The position numbers and the translations under genes are program-made. DNA of 64,000 bases from Romanomermis culicivorax (taxonomy: Eukaryota; Nematoda; Enoplea; Mermithida; Mermithidae). The stretch is taken from positions 62,001 to 126,000 of the forward strand of contig CAWUHX010000237.1 of the NCBI GenBank assembly GCA_963922205.1. The letters run 5' to 3'. The notes beneath the pieces are model-generated. The model saw nothing but the letters and a program-made list of their open reading frames with translations, was not told where the DNA came from and ran no database searches. This document shows positions 52,601-63,492 of this stretch, one piece after another. How positions within the stretch are numbered: position 1 is the first letter of the stretch; each line of letters opens with the position of its first letter.

Positions 52601-55600
52601 AGCACTCGTTACTGTGATGTGTAGATATGTTTATTGGGCCAACCTGCGTAATTTTCACATACTTACGCAATTTCTTCTTCGACGGTATGATATTTGACTT
52701 GGAGTGGCGACGAAGGAGCAAGGTGCAGATCATCGACTTCGGATAAGGCAACGTCTACTTGGAACCGAGGATATGGTTCAACTTTCGTCGCCTAATCGAA
52801 CCATTCGCAATGTATATTACATATTATGGTACACAAATTTCAGACAATGAAGAATAGAAAAACATTCTTAAAAAGCCTAAAATTCCTAGACAAATATTTG
52901 CTATGTATCTAGCAAATTCGTAGAAAATTTTTAGATTTCCGTCGAATTTTCCAACCAAAAACTTTGATTGCAATTATATACAGTGATAACAAATATTTTT
53001 GTACAAAAAACCGTAGCAATTAAGGTCGATGATCCAACAATATAGTTATCAAAAAGTTATTCTTTCAGGAAATCCGCTAGCTACAAAAGACATAATTTTG
53101 CTACTTACAGCGTCTCTCGAGCTTCTATGTTGCATACGTTCGTTTCTCACATCTTCCAAATCAACAACAGCAGTTATAACCTCCTTAAAAACACAAAATC
53201 ATGTAGGGTGGAAGTGTCATAAGAACCCACTTGAGATCGTTGGCCATATGGATAGCCATATTTTAACTTTAAAAAAGTCTGACAAATATTGTTTTTTAAA
53301 CACAAAATAAACATTTTAACCGTTTTCTACTAAAGAATTGACAATTCTCAGTTTTTTCGATCATAAGTAAGAGGTTCTTTCCATACATGTACATTTGGGG
53401 AATATACCATAGGAACCCCCGCCCCAGAGTCGGCTATACGTTGATCTACCTGACAAGATCTGCCAATCATATAGCTAGCCATATGGTAGCCATAGAGACA
53501 CTCATACTTTTGATCAGAAAAAATGAAAAATGACAATTTTAGATGGAAATGGTATTTTCAAACAAAACAGGCCATATTTTCAAAAGAAAATTATTTTAAA
53601 AAATCTTCCGGTTCCGGATATTTTTGGTATGACACTCCGTCCCAAAAAATCGTTTGACCCTCTCAAACCTTGGGGCTCCGTTACACGTATGGTTCTTAGC
53701 TATGGCTAGCCCACTTTTAGCTGCATAATTGGCAAAGGACTAGTGAGATTTTTGGGTTTTTTCTGATATTTCCTCTCAACTACATGTATGTAAGAATTCT
53801 GTCCATTTGTCCAAAAAACTAAAAAATGTCGATATTTTGAGCAAAACGGTCATTATTGAACGAAAAAGGTCGAAAATGTCAACTTCGCGATATAAATTCA
53901 TACTTTCATAGATTTACAGTCAAAAATATTATTTTTTGAACGTTTTCAAAACTTTTATCCGAAAAAAAACCAATTTTTTCCTCCAATAACTCCCCTCCCT
54001 GAAAAACTTGGGGGTAAATCGATGACGCCAACTGTAAAACAGCCACCGGACTATTACTCCACACAGACCTCGAACGTCATATCCGACAATAACATTTTTT
54101 TTCGTATCAGTGCGAAGTGGCAGAGAGAATAAATCAAAACTAACATCTTTTGACTATTTTCCACGCTGGTAAAATAGATTTTGAAAAAAAGAATCTCTAT
54201 TTCAATTTCGATTATTGTTACAAAGTTCATTACACAGACATTTGAAGATGTCGAATAGTAGAAATACTGCTGATTTTTGTGATTATATCGAAACATGTGA
54301 TTAACCCCATAAAAATGAAGAAAGAGTAATCTAATTTTGAAGCATTAGATGCCCTTTCAAGATTATAGAATTTTCCCAAACTTAAAGTAATGCGTGACTT
54401 CTAAGCATTATTACATACCACTTCTTCGAGCGCAAATTGTCTGCTTTTGGCAACAATTTCTCCATTGACGCTTATGGTGGATACTCCGTCGAAATATAAG
54501 CGATCTCCGTCGCAGCCCCTCTGATTGGTATAGACGTATATTCCTCCACACTAAAATTTGCGTTCATACTTGAAAAATATTATTTTCCGCGGTAATTGAA
54601 ACGTTAATTATAGAACAAAATGGTTTTTTCCGTATGAAGTTCGGAAAAATTATTTCAAAAGTGAACGACGGATATAAAAATTTTTGAAAAATATGACAAT
54701 CAGAAGAAATTATATGAAGAAACGAGAAAGAAGCACCTTTGAAGTGAATTGTTTAATTAACGACGTTGAAACGTACGCTGATTTTCTCAATTCGTGGTGA
54801 CTAGCCGAAGAATTCAAAAAAATTTCTACCCCGTCGAGGGTCATATCGACATGCGGACTAAGAAAAATAAAGAAAGCGAATTGACTATTTCAATGTATAC
54901 TTTTGAGCTATCATTGTATAATATGATTAAAATACCGTAATAGAAATGTCGTGGTTAGTCGAAAAATTGGCTCAATGATTCTCTTTCACATACCTATTAG
55001 TGGTCCAGAGCTCCTCGCATATCTCGCAGCCTATGCACGTATCTAACGTCGATAAGACGCCATCACCGATAGGGACAGTACTCTGAAAAACCACAGCAGT
55101 AAGATAAATGGAGTATAAAATTGCAACGTCAGTCTAAACTTATTTGGGCAAAAATTTAGACGGTGGCTTGTCGAATCTCGGACCAATATAATAATTTTTC
55201 AACCATTGTTTTCAATCACAATCAATCATTGTTTTTACTATTATTTGAAAAATTCAGTAGTGCGAAAATTTTCCATATTTTTGCAAAAGTTCGATCATAA
55301 TTCTTGTGTGCAAGCGAGCTGTACAATGGTGATTTTTCAATTGAAGGTCATATAATATTTTAAATGACACAAAAGTGTCAAAGACACGCGTAAAACTTTC
55401 ACAATTAATTTCTCCAACAAAGTTGTAAGCGCAAACCTGTTTCGTAACTTCTTGAACCATTCGAGGTAATCGAAATTCTTCTACTTTTCGATACTTTTGC
55501 CAGGGTGAAAACCACCGCGATTCTCTATAATTCCCAGAGTTGCACATACTTTGTTTCGGACGAATGAGAATAATTTCCCTAAAACGGAATTTTTTCGCAT

Positions 55601-56068
55601 AAACGAAAAAGTTTACATCATTCTACTGTACTTATTGAAAACAGCTACCATGCAGTTATAAGATACATTTTTGTGGACGATCGGCCTAAAAATAAAATTA
55701 AATTTATAAACTCAAGTTGATCAATAACCAACTGCCTATTACATTCCAACAAAAATTAGCATGTCCTCGGAATCGGTGTATTTCATAATTTCGATTAAAA
55801 CTTCCCACGAATGTAAATACGTGTCGCATTCGAGGAAATGATCTTGACAGCTGTAACCGCAAACTTCGAGTTCAGTACCGACCCTCAAGCTAGAACCAGC
55901 GTTTTTCGCCAGGGTTATACCTAGAAAATTCAAATTGGTCGCTTTATATACATGTATGTAGATGAACGACATGATTTCCTTACTTTTCAAAATTTTGCTC
56001 AAATTTCCTTGAAAGTCCATGGCCCATAAGTTCAAAGTACATGCCGAAATTGTCGCTTTGCGCCCCAT
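46633..56068 (-). CDS. NADSYN1: Glutamine-dependent NAD+ synthetase (17 exons, 706 aa)
   Basis: Last step of de novo and Preiss-Handler NAD+ synthesis: deamido-NAD + ATP + glutamine to NAD+. Exons in coding order: 56068-55984, 55920-55743, 55685-55632, 55578-55437, 55082-54994, 54857-54737, 54550-54419, 53183-53109, 52791-52667, 52260-52109, 50596-50428, 50334-50092, 48133-48002, 47942-47873, 47485-47357, 47303-47127, 46680-46633. The 2121 bases are in phase at every junction and give 706 residues, exactly the usual animal length. N-terminal nitrilase-type glutaminase has its Glu45-Lys114-Cys175 triad ([25 protein letters not shown]). C-terminal synthetase has the SGGRDS PP-loop at 358-363, [22 protein letters not shown] and KYxxxRHK-like YSMNRHKM. 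Start [13 protein letters not shown] is conserved. Introns carry repeats. Confidence 0.97.
48225..49960. repeat. Degenerate minisatellite in the long NADSYN1 intron (48134-50091)
   Basis: Units of roughly 85-120 bp recur: GCAAACGAAATATTC, GAATCGAGCAAATTTTCAAT, TTCGAGACAAATGAAT, ATGCAAATTTTTATC and TCAAGAAAATCACCGAAAT in the same order many times (landmarks near 48351, 48471, 48592, 48675, 48880, 48986, 49750, 49877). Open frames here are by-products of the repeat. The intron is otherwise unremarkable. Confidence 0.7.
51100..51490. repeat. Family M repeat, copy 2 (NADSYN1 intron)
   Basis: Carries ACATGTAACTGG, GGCCATATGGCCAGC, GGACACCCATACTTTTGG and the trailing GTCGGCC..CCCCCC..GTTACATGGATG block seen in copy 1. 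Lies between the exons at 52109 and 50596. Confidence 0.62.
53380..53800. repeat. Family M repeat, copy 3 (NADSYN1 intron)
   Basis: Carries TACATGTACATTTGGGG, ATAGCTAGCCATATGGTAG and ACTCATACTTTTGATCAG, plus the trailing GTCCCAAAAAATCG..GGGGCTCCGTTACACGTATGG block. Lies in the intron between exons at 54419 and 53183. Confidence 0.6.
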
Positions 56069-56159
56069 ATTTCAGCGTTGAGCGTTCAATAAGCCAAAAA
56101 TTAACTAAGAAATAAAAAAACTAGAAATTTAGAAGAAAATATTCAATTCAAACAGGTAA

Positions 56160-56345
56160 TAATTATTAATTTTGAGGATTAGGAATGGGCCGGATCGACT
56201 TTTTTGATGACAGCGGATCCGGATCTTGAAAAATTTGGTTCGGCAGATCCGGATCGGATTCGGATGCAAAAAAAATTGGTTCAGCGGATCCGGATTTTGA
56301 GGGACAGATCCGACCAGATCCGGATCTTTCAATAAGTATATGTAT
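56160..56345. repeat. GGATCCGGATC repeat, left copy
   Basis: GGATCCGGATCTTGAAAAAT, TTGGTTCGGCAGATCCGG and further GATCCGG units. A matching copy at 57149-57232 (AGATCCGGATCTTAAAAAAT, TTGGTTCAGCGGATCC) is in direct orientation. The pair flanks the BED-finger remnant. Confidence 0.65.
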
Positions 56346-56584
56346 TATGTCTAATTTGTCTAAAATTGAGTTGTATGAATTTATATTCAATGGTGTCAAT
56401 AGATTAGTAGATTATTAACGATTGAGGTGTTGGTTTATTGGAATAGTTCACATGTACTAATTAGTAATTTTCATTCATTAAATCGTATTCATTTTTAGAT
56501 TAATATTGGCTTCATCAGAAAAGAAATGAATAGAAATGGAAACTTTTTTTCAGAAATTTCAAGTTCTTCTTTCACTAGCAGCGT

Positions 56585-56872
56585 GTGAGCCTACTTCAGG
56601 ATTCAAGTTCTTCTTTCACTAGCAGCGTGTGGGCCTACTTCACAGTGTCTCTAGATGATGAAGAAAAGGCAAAGTGTGATAAATGCAGAATACAGTTATC
56701 CAGAAAACGTTGTGGTACTGGATGTCACGACAGAGAAAACATTTGGAGAGGAAACATATGGCAATATATAAGGAGTTTGCGGCCAAATAAAAAGAAGATG
56801 ATGAAAATAGAAGTAATTGCAGAAAAAATTGCCACCAGTATAGTTATGTTAAAGAATTTTTTGTTTATTTAA
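56585..56872 (+). pseudogene. hAT-like transposase remnant: BED zinc finger
   Basis: A 95-codon frame whose start resembles a BED finger: SSVWAYFTVS, then AKCDKCRIQLSRK and a His (GCHDREN), followed by LRPNKKKM. The short duplicated segment at 56560-56640 (TTCAAGTTCTTCTTTCACTA twice) lies over its start. Nothing of the catalytic RNase H-like or dimerisation region is intact, though a degraded stretch to 57130 may belong to it. A second short frame at 57494-57754 (TGRYKSDIWPYFNEL) has a weaker BED-like opening. Confidence 0.5.
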
Positions 56873-57148
56873 AGATAGCCAAAAAAGTGAACCTATTCAA
56901 AAACCAAATGGAAGCATGAACTTAAATCTCAAACGTCTCTGGGCAATTGCTTCATGCAGAAAGTAAACTTAAATCAGCACCAGCAACAGTGTCCCCTTTG
57001 AAAAATTATTCAGTGGTGCTGGTCAAATTTACGATCCTACCAAAACTCGTTTGAAGGGTGATACTGTTGAAAAATTACTGTTTGCCAAGTATAATTTTGC
57101 TACCATTGGCTTGAAATTTTCGAAAATTTTATGAAAATTCATTGGCAG

Positions 57149-57232
57149 CAGCAGATCCGGATCTTAAAAAATTTGGTTCAGCGGATCCCGATCCAAAAAT
57201 TTAGGCGGATATCCGCGGATCCGGATACCCGG
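57149..57232. repeat. GGATCCGGATC repeat, right copy
   Basis: Direct-orientation partner of 56160-56345. The two copies bracket about 800 bp of hAT-like debris. Confidence 0.65.
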
Positions 57233-57789
57233 ACCATCCCCACTAGTTATCGTGCACTTCGGAAATTTCAACTCTTTTGGCGCTTGGCACCAGGGTTGGC
57301 GGGCATTCGGCTTTCGGGTTGGGTTGGAAAATTGGGCATTTTTGGGTTTTGGGGTTTTTTTGTTTTTTCCAATTTTTTCTCAAGAATACAAATTTCTACC
57401 TGATTTAACAATAAATTGAGAGTTGAGCCAACTGTAGTAACTGCTATGCAGTCTCTTCTGACATTGACATAAACGTCGTATTCAAACGTCGTATTGATAG
57501 AAGATGAAGATGAAATGTTGACTACTAATCCGGTGGAGACAGAAAATAATAACAGTGATGACAATGACGATTTGGATGAAGATCTCACTACAGCACCATC
57601 GATGTTACAATTGAGTCGAGTGGCATGTCGTACGAATACTGGTAGATATAAATCAGACATATGGCCATACTTCAACGAATTGCCACATGTCCACGAGTTA
57701 AAGTCGTCACTGTTCAGAAGAAGTCAAGTAGTAGATGGAATTAGAACGGGTTAAACAGCATTTAACAAGAATTCTAACCGTTTTTGTCG

Positions 57790-57795
57790 TTTATT
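57790..57795 (-). terminator. Polyadenylation signal AATAAA (minus strand)
   Basis: 24 bases past the TAA of the poly-Asp exon candidate, so it supports that exon. Confidence 0.45.
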
Positions 57796-57818
57796 TGAAA
57801 TAAGGGTCGATACAGACC

Positions 57819-57855
57819 TTAATGGCTGCCACCGTCATATCCTTCTAACGCGTCG

Positions 57856-57906
<51 letters not shown>

Positions 57907-57928
57907 GAATCGTCGTATTTGTGTACTT
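57819..57928 (-). CDS. Candidate terminal exon with a poly-aspartate tract
   Basis: After a TTAAAACAG acceptor (minus strand), the frame encodes VHKYDDSDD, a run of about 17 Asp from a GAT repeat, and a tail DALEGYDGGSH before TAA at 57819-57821. An AATAAA signal follows closely. No upstream exons were recognised to the right, so the gene cannot be named. The alternative is a chance frame across a trinucleotide repeat. Confidence 0.35.
57855..57906. repeat. (ATC)n microsatellite
   Basis: About 17 uninterrupted ATC/TCA units on the plus strand. Confidence 0.95.
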
Positions 57929-57929
57929 C

Positions 57930-59440
57930 TGTTTTAAAATCAGGTAAAATGATTTGAAAATATTTTGCTTTATGAAGAATAAAACTTTACTGATGTAGCA
58001 CTTGGTTTATTTTTACTTGGTTCAGGTCCACCATTGTGAAACTTAAAAAACCCTGATAAAACCCAGAAGAACCCGATTCGAAATTTTGAAAATCGATTTT
58101 TTCCCAACCCTGCTTGGAATCGATAAGGGTGTTTTCTGGTTTGTGATGAACGATAAAAACAATTTATCGAGCAAAAAACAAATCATAATCATTGCAACAC
58201 GAGTTCGTTTTTATTTCATTTTCACGTATTATTTTGACTGGGCAAGCGTTGAGCAAAGAAGTGTGTTCGAAATTACATTCAACAGCAAAAAGTACACGAA
58301 AATGTCGAAAAAAGTTTATAATTTCAGTTGAATGCATACATTCCATTACTCCGCTCTGCTACGTCCTAAGCCTTAGGCTAAGAATCAAGTAGGTAAATGA
58401 CAAGCAATACACTGCAGTTCCCGTTATTTTGGGGCAGATATTCATCTTTACACTAACATCAGTTTACACTACTAAATTCTTAGGCTGAGGCTTGTTCTTG
58501 TTCATTTATGCCAATTTTATTAAAAAGTAACGGGTCAATGAATTATAATACTAACTACTTTTATTTACCTCAAACGCTAGCGAATTATTGGAATAGTATA
58601 TTTGTACTATTATGGCAACAAACTTTGAGATTGTCAGTGACTGATGAATGAATAGGAATTCTTAACTTCCTCTGTTCATTCAGTGCGATTGGGAACTGAA
58701 ACTTTTATTTGTGCTGTTTGATGCAATTATTATAGCAATTATAGACATCCTTCATTTAATCTTTACATCTGTCTTAGAAAGAATTTCGTATCCCTAAAAT
58801 TAAAGCAAAATATAAACTTCCAAAACCAAGGTTTTTTTGCACAGGTTGTAATGTGCAACTTGGCGAGAAATTTTGGTTGCGCAGATAAATTTTTGGTTGC
58901 TCACTCTAAAATTGAAAAAAATGCTAAATTTTATCGGAAAAATCACCGCAATCTAATTCTCTTGTATTTCATTCGATGCGCGTCGGTTTTAGGCTTCAAT
59001 GTAAAACCTAATTTTCTGAGTTTTGGAGAGAAAATGAAAAGATTAGAATGACCAGACTAGAGTAATTTGTTTGAAGAACGCTAGAAAATGAATCTTTTCA
59101 GCTTTTATTTCCCATACAGAAGGTTTGATTTCTGAAAGAATTTAATGAATTTTCAGTCGGACAAACTAAAATTCCGAAACTAGGCAAGCGACTAAGAATT
59201 CCGATCTTTAACCGGCAAGAATTTCTAGCATTTTCTTAGACTCAAAATGTTATAATCACATGAAAGTCAAAATTTTTATCAAGATCGCAGAAAGATTATG
59301 GGAAAATGACCGACAAAAATGTTAGTTCTCATCAAATTCGTCAAAAAACAATACAACAGGATCAAAGATTTATCCACAATATGTTGATAAATAGAACTTA
59401 TAAGCACTAGCTAGAATGACAATTTCTAACCGTGCAGTAG
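57930..59440. other. AT-rich stretch, no gene recognised
   Basis: Short frames only. The minus-strand frame 58164-58346 (with LFAVECNFEHTSLLNACPV) has no family match or splice support. Confidence 0.45.
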
Positions 59441-61395
59441 AATAATATAAAAAATTATGAATGAATTCAAACCCGGCGCCAAGTGCCGGAAAATTTTCAC
59501 TTTTTTCCATTTTAGAACGCGTAAAAATGCATCTCCGAACCACTGTTTTTTTCCATGAAATTTTTTCCACAAATCTGGAAATCAGTCAAATTTTATTTTC
59601 ACATGTGGAAAAGTTTTTGGCGAAAAGTTTTCGTCTTAAAATCCTGAGTTAATAAAGAAACACGTATGACTAGAAATTACTACGAAACGCCTCATCCCAT
59701 TGTTTTTTCCCGCCTGCCTTTTCCCCACTCGCTTATTTTCCCCAACTCTTTTTTTTCGCTTAAAATGCTCATAGACGCTTTATTCAAGTATTTTTGAGCT
59801 TTTTAATGTGATCTGATAATCAACTTTTCGAACATATATCTCAAATGTTAATTCGAATTTTGTGTTCAAAAATCGTATAAATTCTAGAATTTTATCATTT
59901 TGAAAAATTTGAAACCAGTAACTTATTAATGTAAGAAGAGTAGAAATCCTCGAAAACTACTTCTATATAGCGTTGGAATCCATTTTACGTTAAGAAAAGA
60001 ACAATCGCTTTAAAAGTTTAGAAGTTAACGTGTTGATCTTTCTCAAAAAATGTGTCAAGGAAAAATGCGGATATTCATTAAATATCAAGATAAAATATCA
60101 AAGATTATCAATTAAAGCATGAGATAATACGTTCATCAAGATGATATAAACTATTCAAGATTATATGGTAAGTGAAAGTAGACATGCCAATAGCCGCGCC
60201 TGGGCTTGGTAATACATATAAATGATCATTTAAGTTATAACCGACGTGAAGCGCCAGAAAATTTTGAGATTGGAGCCGTCGAAAAGGCATGTTTTCTATA
60301 TCAAAACCCGAATTTTCTTTCCACATCTGCGGAAAGACCTTAAAACTTTTTTCCATATTCCAGATTTTTTTACACATTATAATGCAAATGTGGAAAAAAA
60401 TAGCAGTGCTCCATACAAGAAACCCTTTACTATAAACTAGTCAAAAGGGCAGTCAAGCTTTAAGTAGCACTGCGGGACTTGGCAGAAAAAAATTGATTGC
60501 ATAGCCCTAAATTTAGTTGCTGTGTGCAAAGAAAGCTTAGCGACGCAGAGCACCGGAAAAATTTTCGAGTTTTTATATTTTAAAATGCTGAAAATGTATC
60601 TCTGCAACAAATATACCTAATGAATATTGAATAGAAGCTCTAAAATTACTGGCTAGAATGATGTCTTCGATTTTTATCGTCTATAAATGCAAATCTTCAC
60701 GTTGAAAACGTTTGAAAAATGCTCATAAACGCTTTATTTAAGTGTTTTTGAGCTTTTTAAAGCATTCTGATAATCATCCTGATCATATATCTCACAAATT
60801 AGATTTGAATTTTGTGTTCATAAATCGTAATTTTTAGAAATTTATCCTACGAAAAATTTTAAAACCATTAATTTGTTTGTTACCTTTCATAAATTTGGCC
60901 TAAAAGTTATGAGTCAGAAGCGTAGAAATTTTCCAAAAATACTTCCATGAAGCTTTTGAATTGAATTTATGTTAAGAAAAGAACAAACCCCTCAAAAAGT
61001 TGAGAAAGTTGACATGTTGATCTTTCTAAAAAAATCTATGAAGGAAAAAATGCGGATCTTCATTAAGTATAAAGACATAATATGCAAGATTGTCCATTAA
61101 ACATGAAATAATACGTTTAAGATGATGAAAACTATTAAAGAAGTGGTAAGTGAAGGTAGACATGCTAAAGGCCACGCCTGAGCTTGGCAATAAATAATAA
61201 ATATTATTAAAGCTATAATCGGCGCGAAGCGCCAGAAAATTTTGAGATTTAGACCTTCTAAAATGCACCAAAATGCATCTTTTCAATATGAAAACCTCAA
61301 ATTTTTCTTCCACATTTGTGGAAAGACCTCAAAAATTTTTTCCACAATCCCGATTTTTTTCGACATTATAAAGCAAATGTGGAAAAAAACGGTGC
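59440..61395 (+). repeat. Tandem direct duplication, unit about 955-980 bp
   Basis: GCTCATAGACGCTTTATTCA at about 59768 and GCTCATAAACGCTTTATTTA at about 60722 start similar stretches. GGTAAGTGAAAGTAGACATG at 60167 and GGTAAGTGAAGGTAGACATG at 61145 mark the next matching part. Each unit also has TTTCCACAT..GGAAAGACC..TTTTTTCCAC..AAATGTGGAAAAAAA and a GAAGCGCC half-palindrome. The copies have diverged moderately. No gene. Confidence 0.75.
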
Positions 61396-61520
61396 ATACT
61401 GACTGTTAACGACTAGAAAATGATACGAGCTAACTTGATTGTTAGAAACTGTTGAGCATTAATTAGTAAGTCGAAGTAGGGGGTAAAATTCATTTTGGGC
61501 GCGAAGCGCCTGAAATGAAT
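61395..61520 (-). repeat. Reverse fragment of the GGCGC-hairpin repeat family
   Basis: Minus-strand match to the element interior around 43320-43400 (AACGATTAG..GCTAACTTGATTG..AGTCGAAGTAG on this strand) and contains GGGCGCGAAGCGCC. Confidence 0.6.
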
Positions 61521-62089
61521 TTACCTACCGTTCATACCATAAATAGTTATTTTTAATTATTACACGTTAAATGGAAGCACGGAAAGAAAAAATGACGAAA
61601 TTTAAACGACCGGTTCAAATTCTGCAGGGTATTTTGCCATAAGATTCACATATAAATGTTTTCAGACTTTCATGTATATTATGCAATTTTTCAGACCATG
61701 TTGGAAATATTACCCTTTATCGTCGAAAGTCAACGAATTTGGAAATCTAATTTGAGTTTAGTATTTTAATAATTTCGATTTTCATCGATTTCTGTGATTG
61801 GTAAGTAGACATTTATTTTTCCTTTAAAATTTTCCTTAGGCTCAGGCTTAGGGTGCAACAGCTGCGCCCAAGGGCGCAGCGCTATTGAGGCTGTTTCAAA
61901 TGAAGTTGTTAGTTTAAATAGTATCAAGGTTCTTAAAGCAATATAGTGTTGATACTTTCTGGGGAAATTGTCTAGTGGCACTTGCATTAAGTCCATAGGC
62001 TGGTGGACCAGGTTCCATTCTTGATAGGTAGGATTTTTCTGTAAGGGCCATGCCGCGCTTTTAAAATGTACTGGTTGGCTTTCTCAAGC

Positions 62090-63115
62090 ACCGTTTTTTT
62101 TCCTCAAATGGGGTCTTTTGAGGAAAAAAATTTCGAAATGAGGAAAAAAATTTTGGGTATGGTTCTCATTGAGGAAAAAATTTTGGGGAATTCCAAACCG
62201 AAAAGATGCGTTCTGGTGGACTTGAAATTGTCAAAATCTCAAAATTTTCCGGCGCTTCGCGCCGGTCACGGGTACAATCTTGACTATTTTCTATCAGGCG
62301 CGGCCATTAGCATATCTACTTCGACTTACTAATTAATGCTCAACAGTTTCTATCAATCAAGTTAGCTCGTTTCATTTTCTAATCGTTAACAGTCAATTAT
62401 GTCGCCCAATATTGAGATTTTTCATCAATTTTCTCAATTTTTTCTCTCGCTCGATGTATGGAATTTTTTAAACGTCTTCAACCTAAACTTTTGCGTTTAT
62501 TGAAGATAGAAATTGAAGACATCATTCTAGACTGCGATTTTCGAACTTCTGTTTATGAATATCTGTTGGAGAGATTTATTTTCCAGCGTTTTAGAATATA
62601 AAAACTGAAAAATTTTCCCGGCGCCTGGCGCCGGAATGGGAAACAAATTATACTTCATGAGTCGGATTTTAATTTATTTCCCAACGTTGTGAAGGTTCAA
62701 TTTCTAGCGTTGTAGAAAGTGAAAATCCAAAAAATTTTCCGGCGCTCCGCGCCGGACGAAGGACTTAATAAAATTAGATGATTCTAATGAGAGCCATAGA
62801 AATGTTAATAGCGGATAAATTCTCGAAAACTCTATCGCTATTCGTTAACATTCTTCACCCGCCCCTGTAGAACACCAATATATTCTTCATGAGCTCATTT
62901 TGGCTAATATAACTAGGATTTTCTCATTTTTGCAGGTTTCTGACTCCAAATACAACAAAATGCATGGGTATGCTCCAAAAATGCATAAAAAAGCATCCGT
63001 AGCCACATTATAAGCGTTTTTAAAAATGTGGAAAATTTTTGGAAAATGAGGAAAAAAATTTTGGGTCCGGTTCTCATGTGGAAAAAATCTTCGAGGAAAA
63101 AAAACGGTGTTCTCA
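62090..63115 (+). repeat. Diverged second copy of the GGCGC-hairpin element
   Basis: Shares with 43190-44060, in the same order: GATGCGTT, CAAAATCTCAAAATTTTCC and the hairpin CCGGCGCTTCGCGCCGG, TCAGGCGCGGCC, TCGACTTACTAATTA, two further hairpins (CGGCGCCTGGCGCCG near 62618; CCGGCGCTCCGCGCCGG near 62738), then GCAGGTTTCTGACT, GGGTATGCTCC and GGAAAATGAGGAAAAAAAT. The homopolymer inverted ends are missing. Confidence 0.72.
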
Positions 63116-63184
63116 AGTGTCAAGCTATACTTGAAAAAGTCCAATTTAAGCAAATTTGAGAGTTTCAGCAAAAATATACTCGTT

Positions 63185-63240
63185 CCCGAAGTAGATATGC
63201 TAACGGCTGCGCGCCTGATAGAAAATAGTGATCAGCGTTT
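63185..63240 (-). repeat. Short reverse fragment of the same family
   Basis: AGATATGCTAACGGCTGCGC..CTGATAGAAAATAGTGATCA is the complement of the 43285-43345 interior. Confidence 0.5.
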
Positions 63241-63258
63241 TTTTTTGTGCACGGACAT

Positions 63259-63308
63259 TTGTGCCAATTGGCACAAGAGGCCAAAAAAATTTGTGCCAAT
63301 GGCACAAA
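63259..63308. repeat. Palindrome pair TTGTGCCAATTGGCACAA / TTTGTGCCAATGGCACAAA
   Basis: A perfect 18-bp palindrome at 63259-63276, then a near copy at 63290-63308. Confidence 0.7.
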
Positions 63309-63330
63309 AAAATTTTTTTTACTAGAAACA

Positions 63331-63492
63331 TGAGGTTGTAAAGTGGAGTGACTTTGATCAGGGGCGACTTTGATCAGCTTTTGCTGAGTAGATCCCCTGC
63401 TGTGAGGTTGCCTACACAGTGAGAATGACGTGCTGATCTCAAATAGTTATCAAATGCCATACTCTGATCAAAGTCACCCCACTTTACCTCAC
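63331..63492. mobile_element. ~160-bp MITE with inverted ends
   Basis: TGAGGTTGTAAAGTGGAGTG then ACTTTGATCA at the left is mirrored by TGATCAAAGTCACCCC then ACTTTACCTCA at the right. It has no coding capacity and is a typical miniature inverted-repeat element. Confidence 0.75.

Noticed and set aside
58164..58346. Minus-strand 60-codon frame as the upstream exon of the poly-Asp gene
   Set aside because: No matching splice sites or phase to join it to 57928 and no family resemblance.
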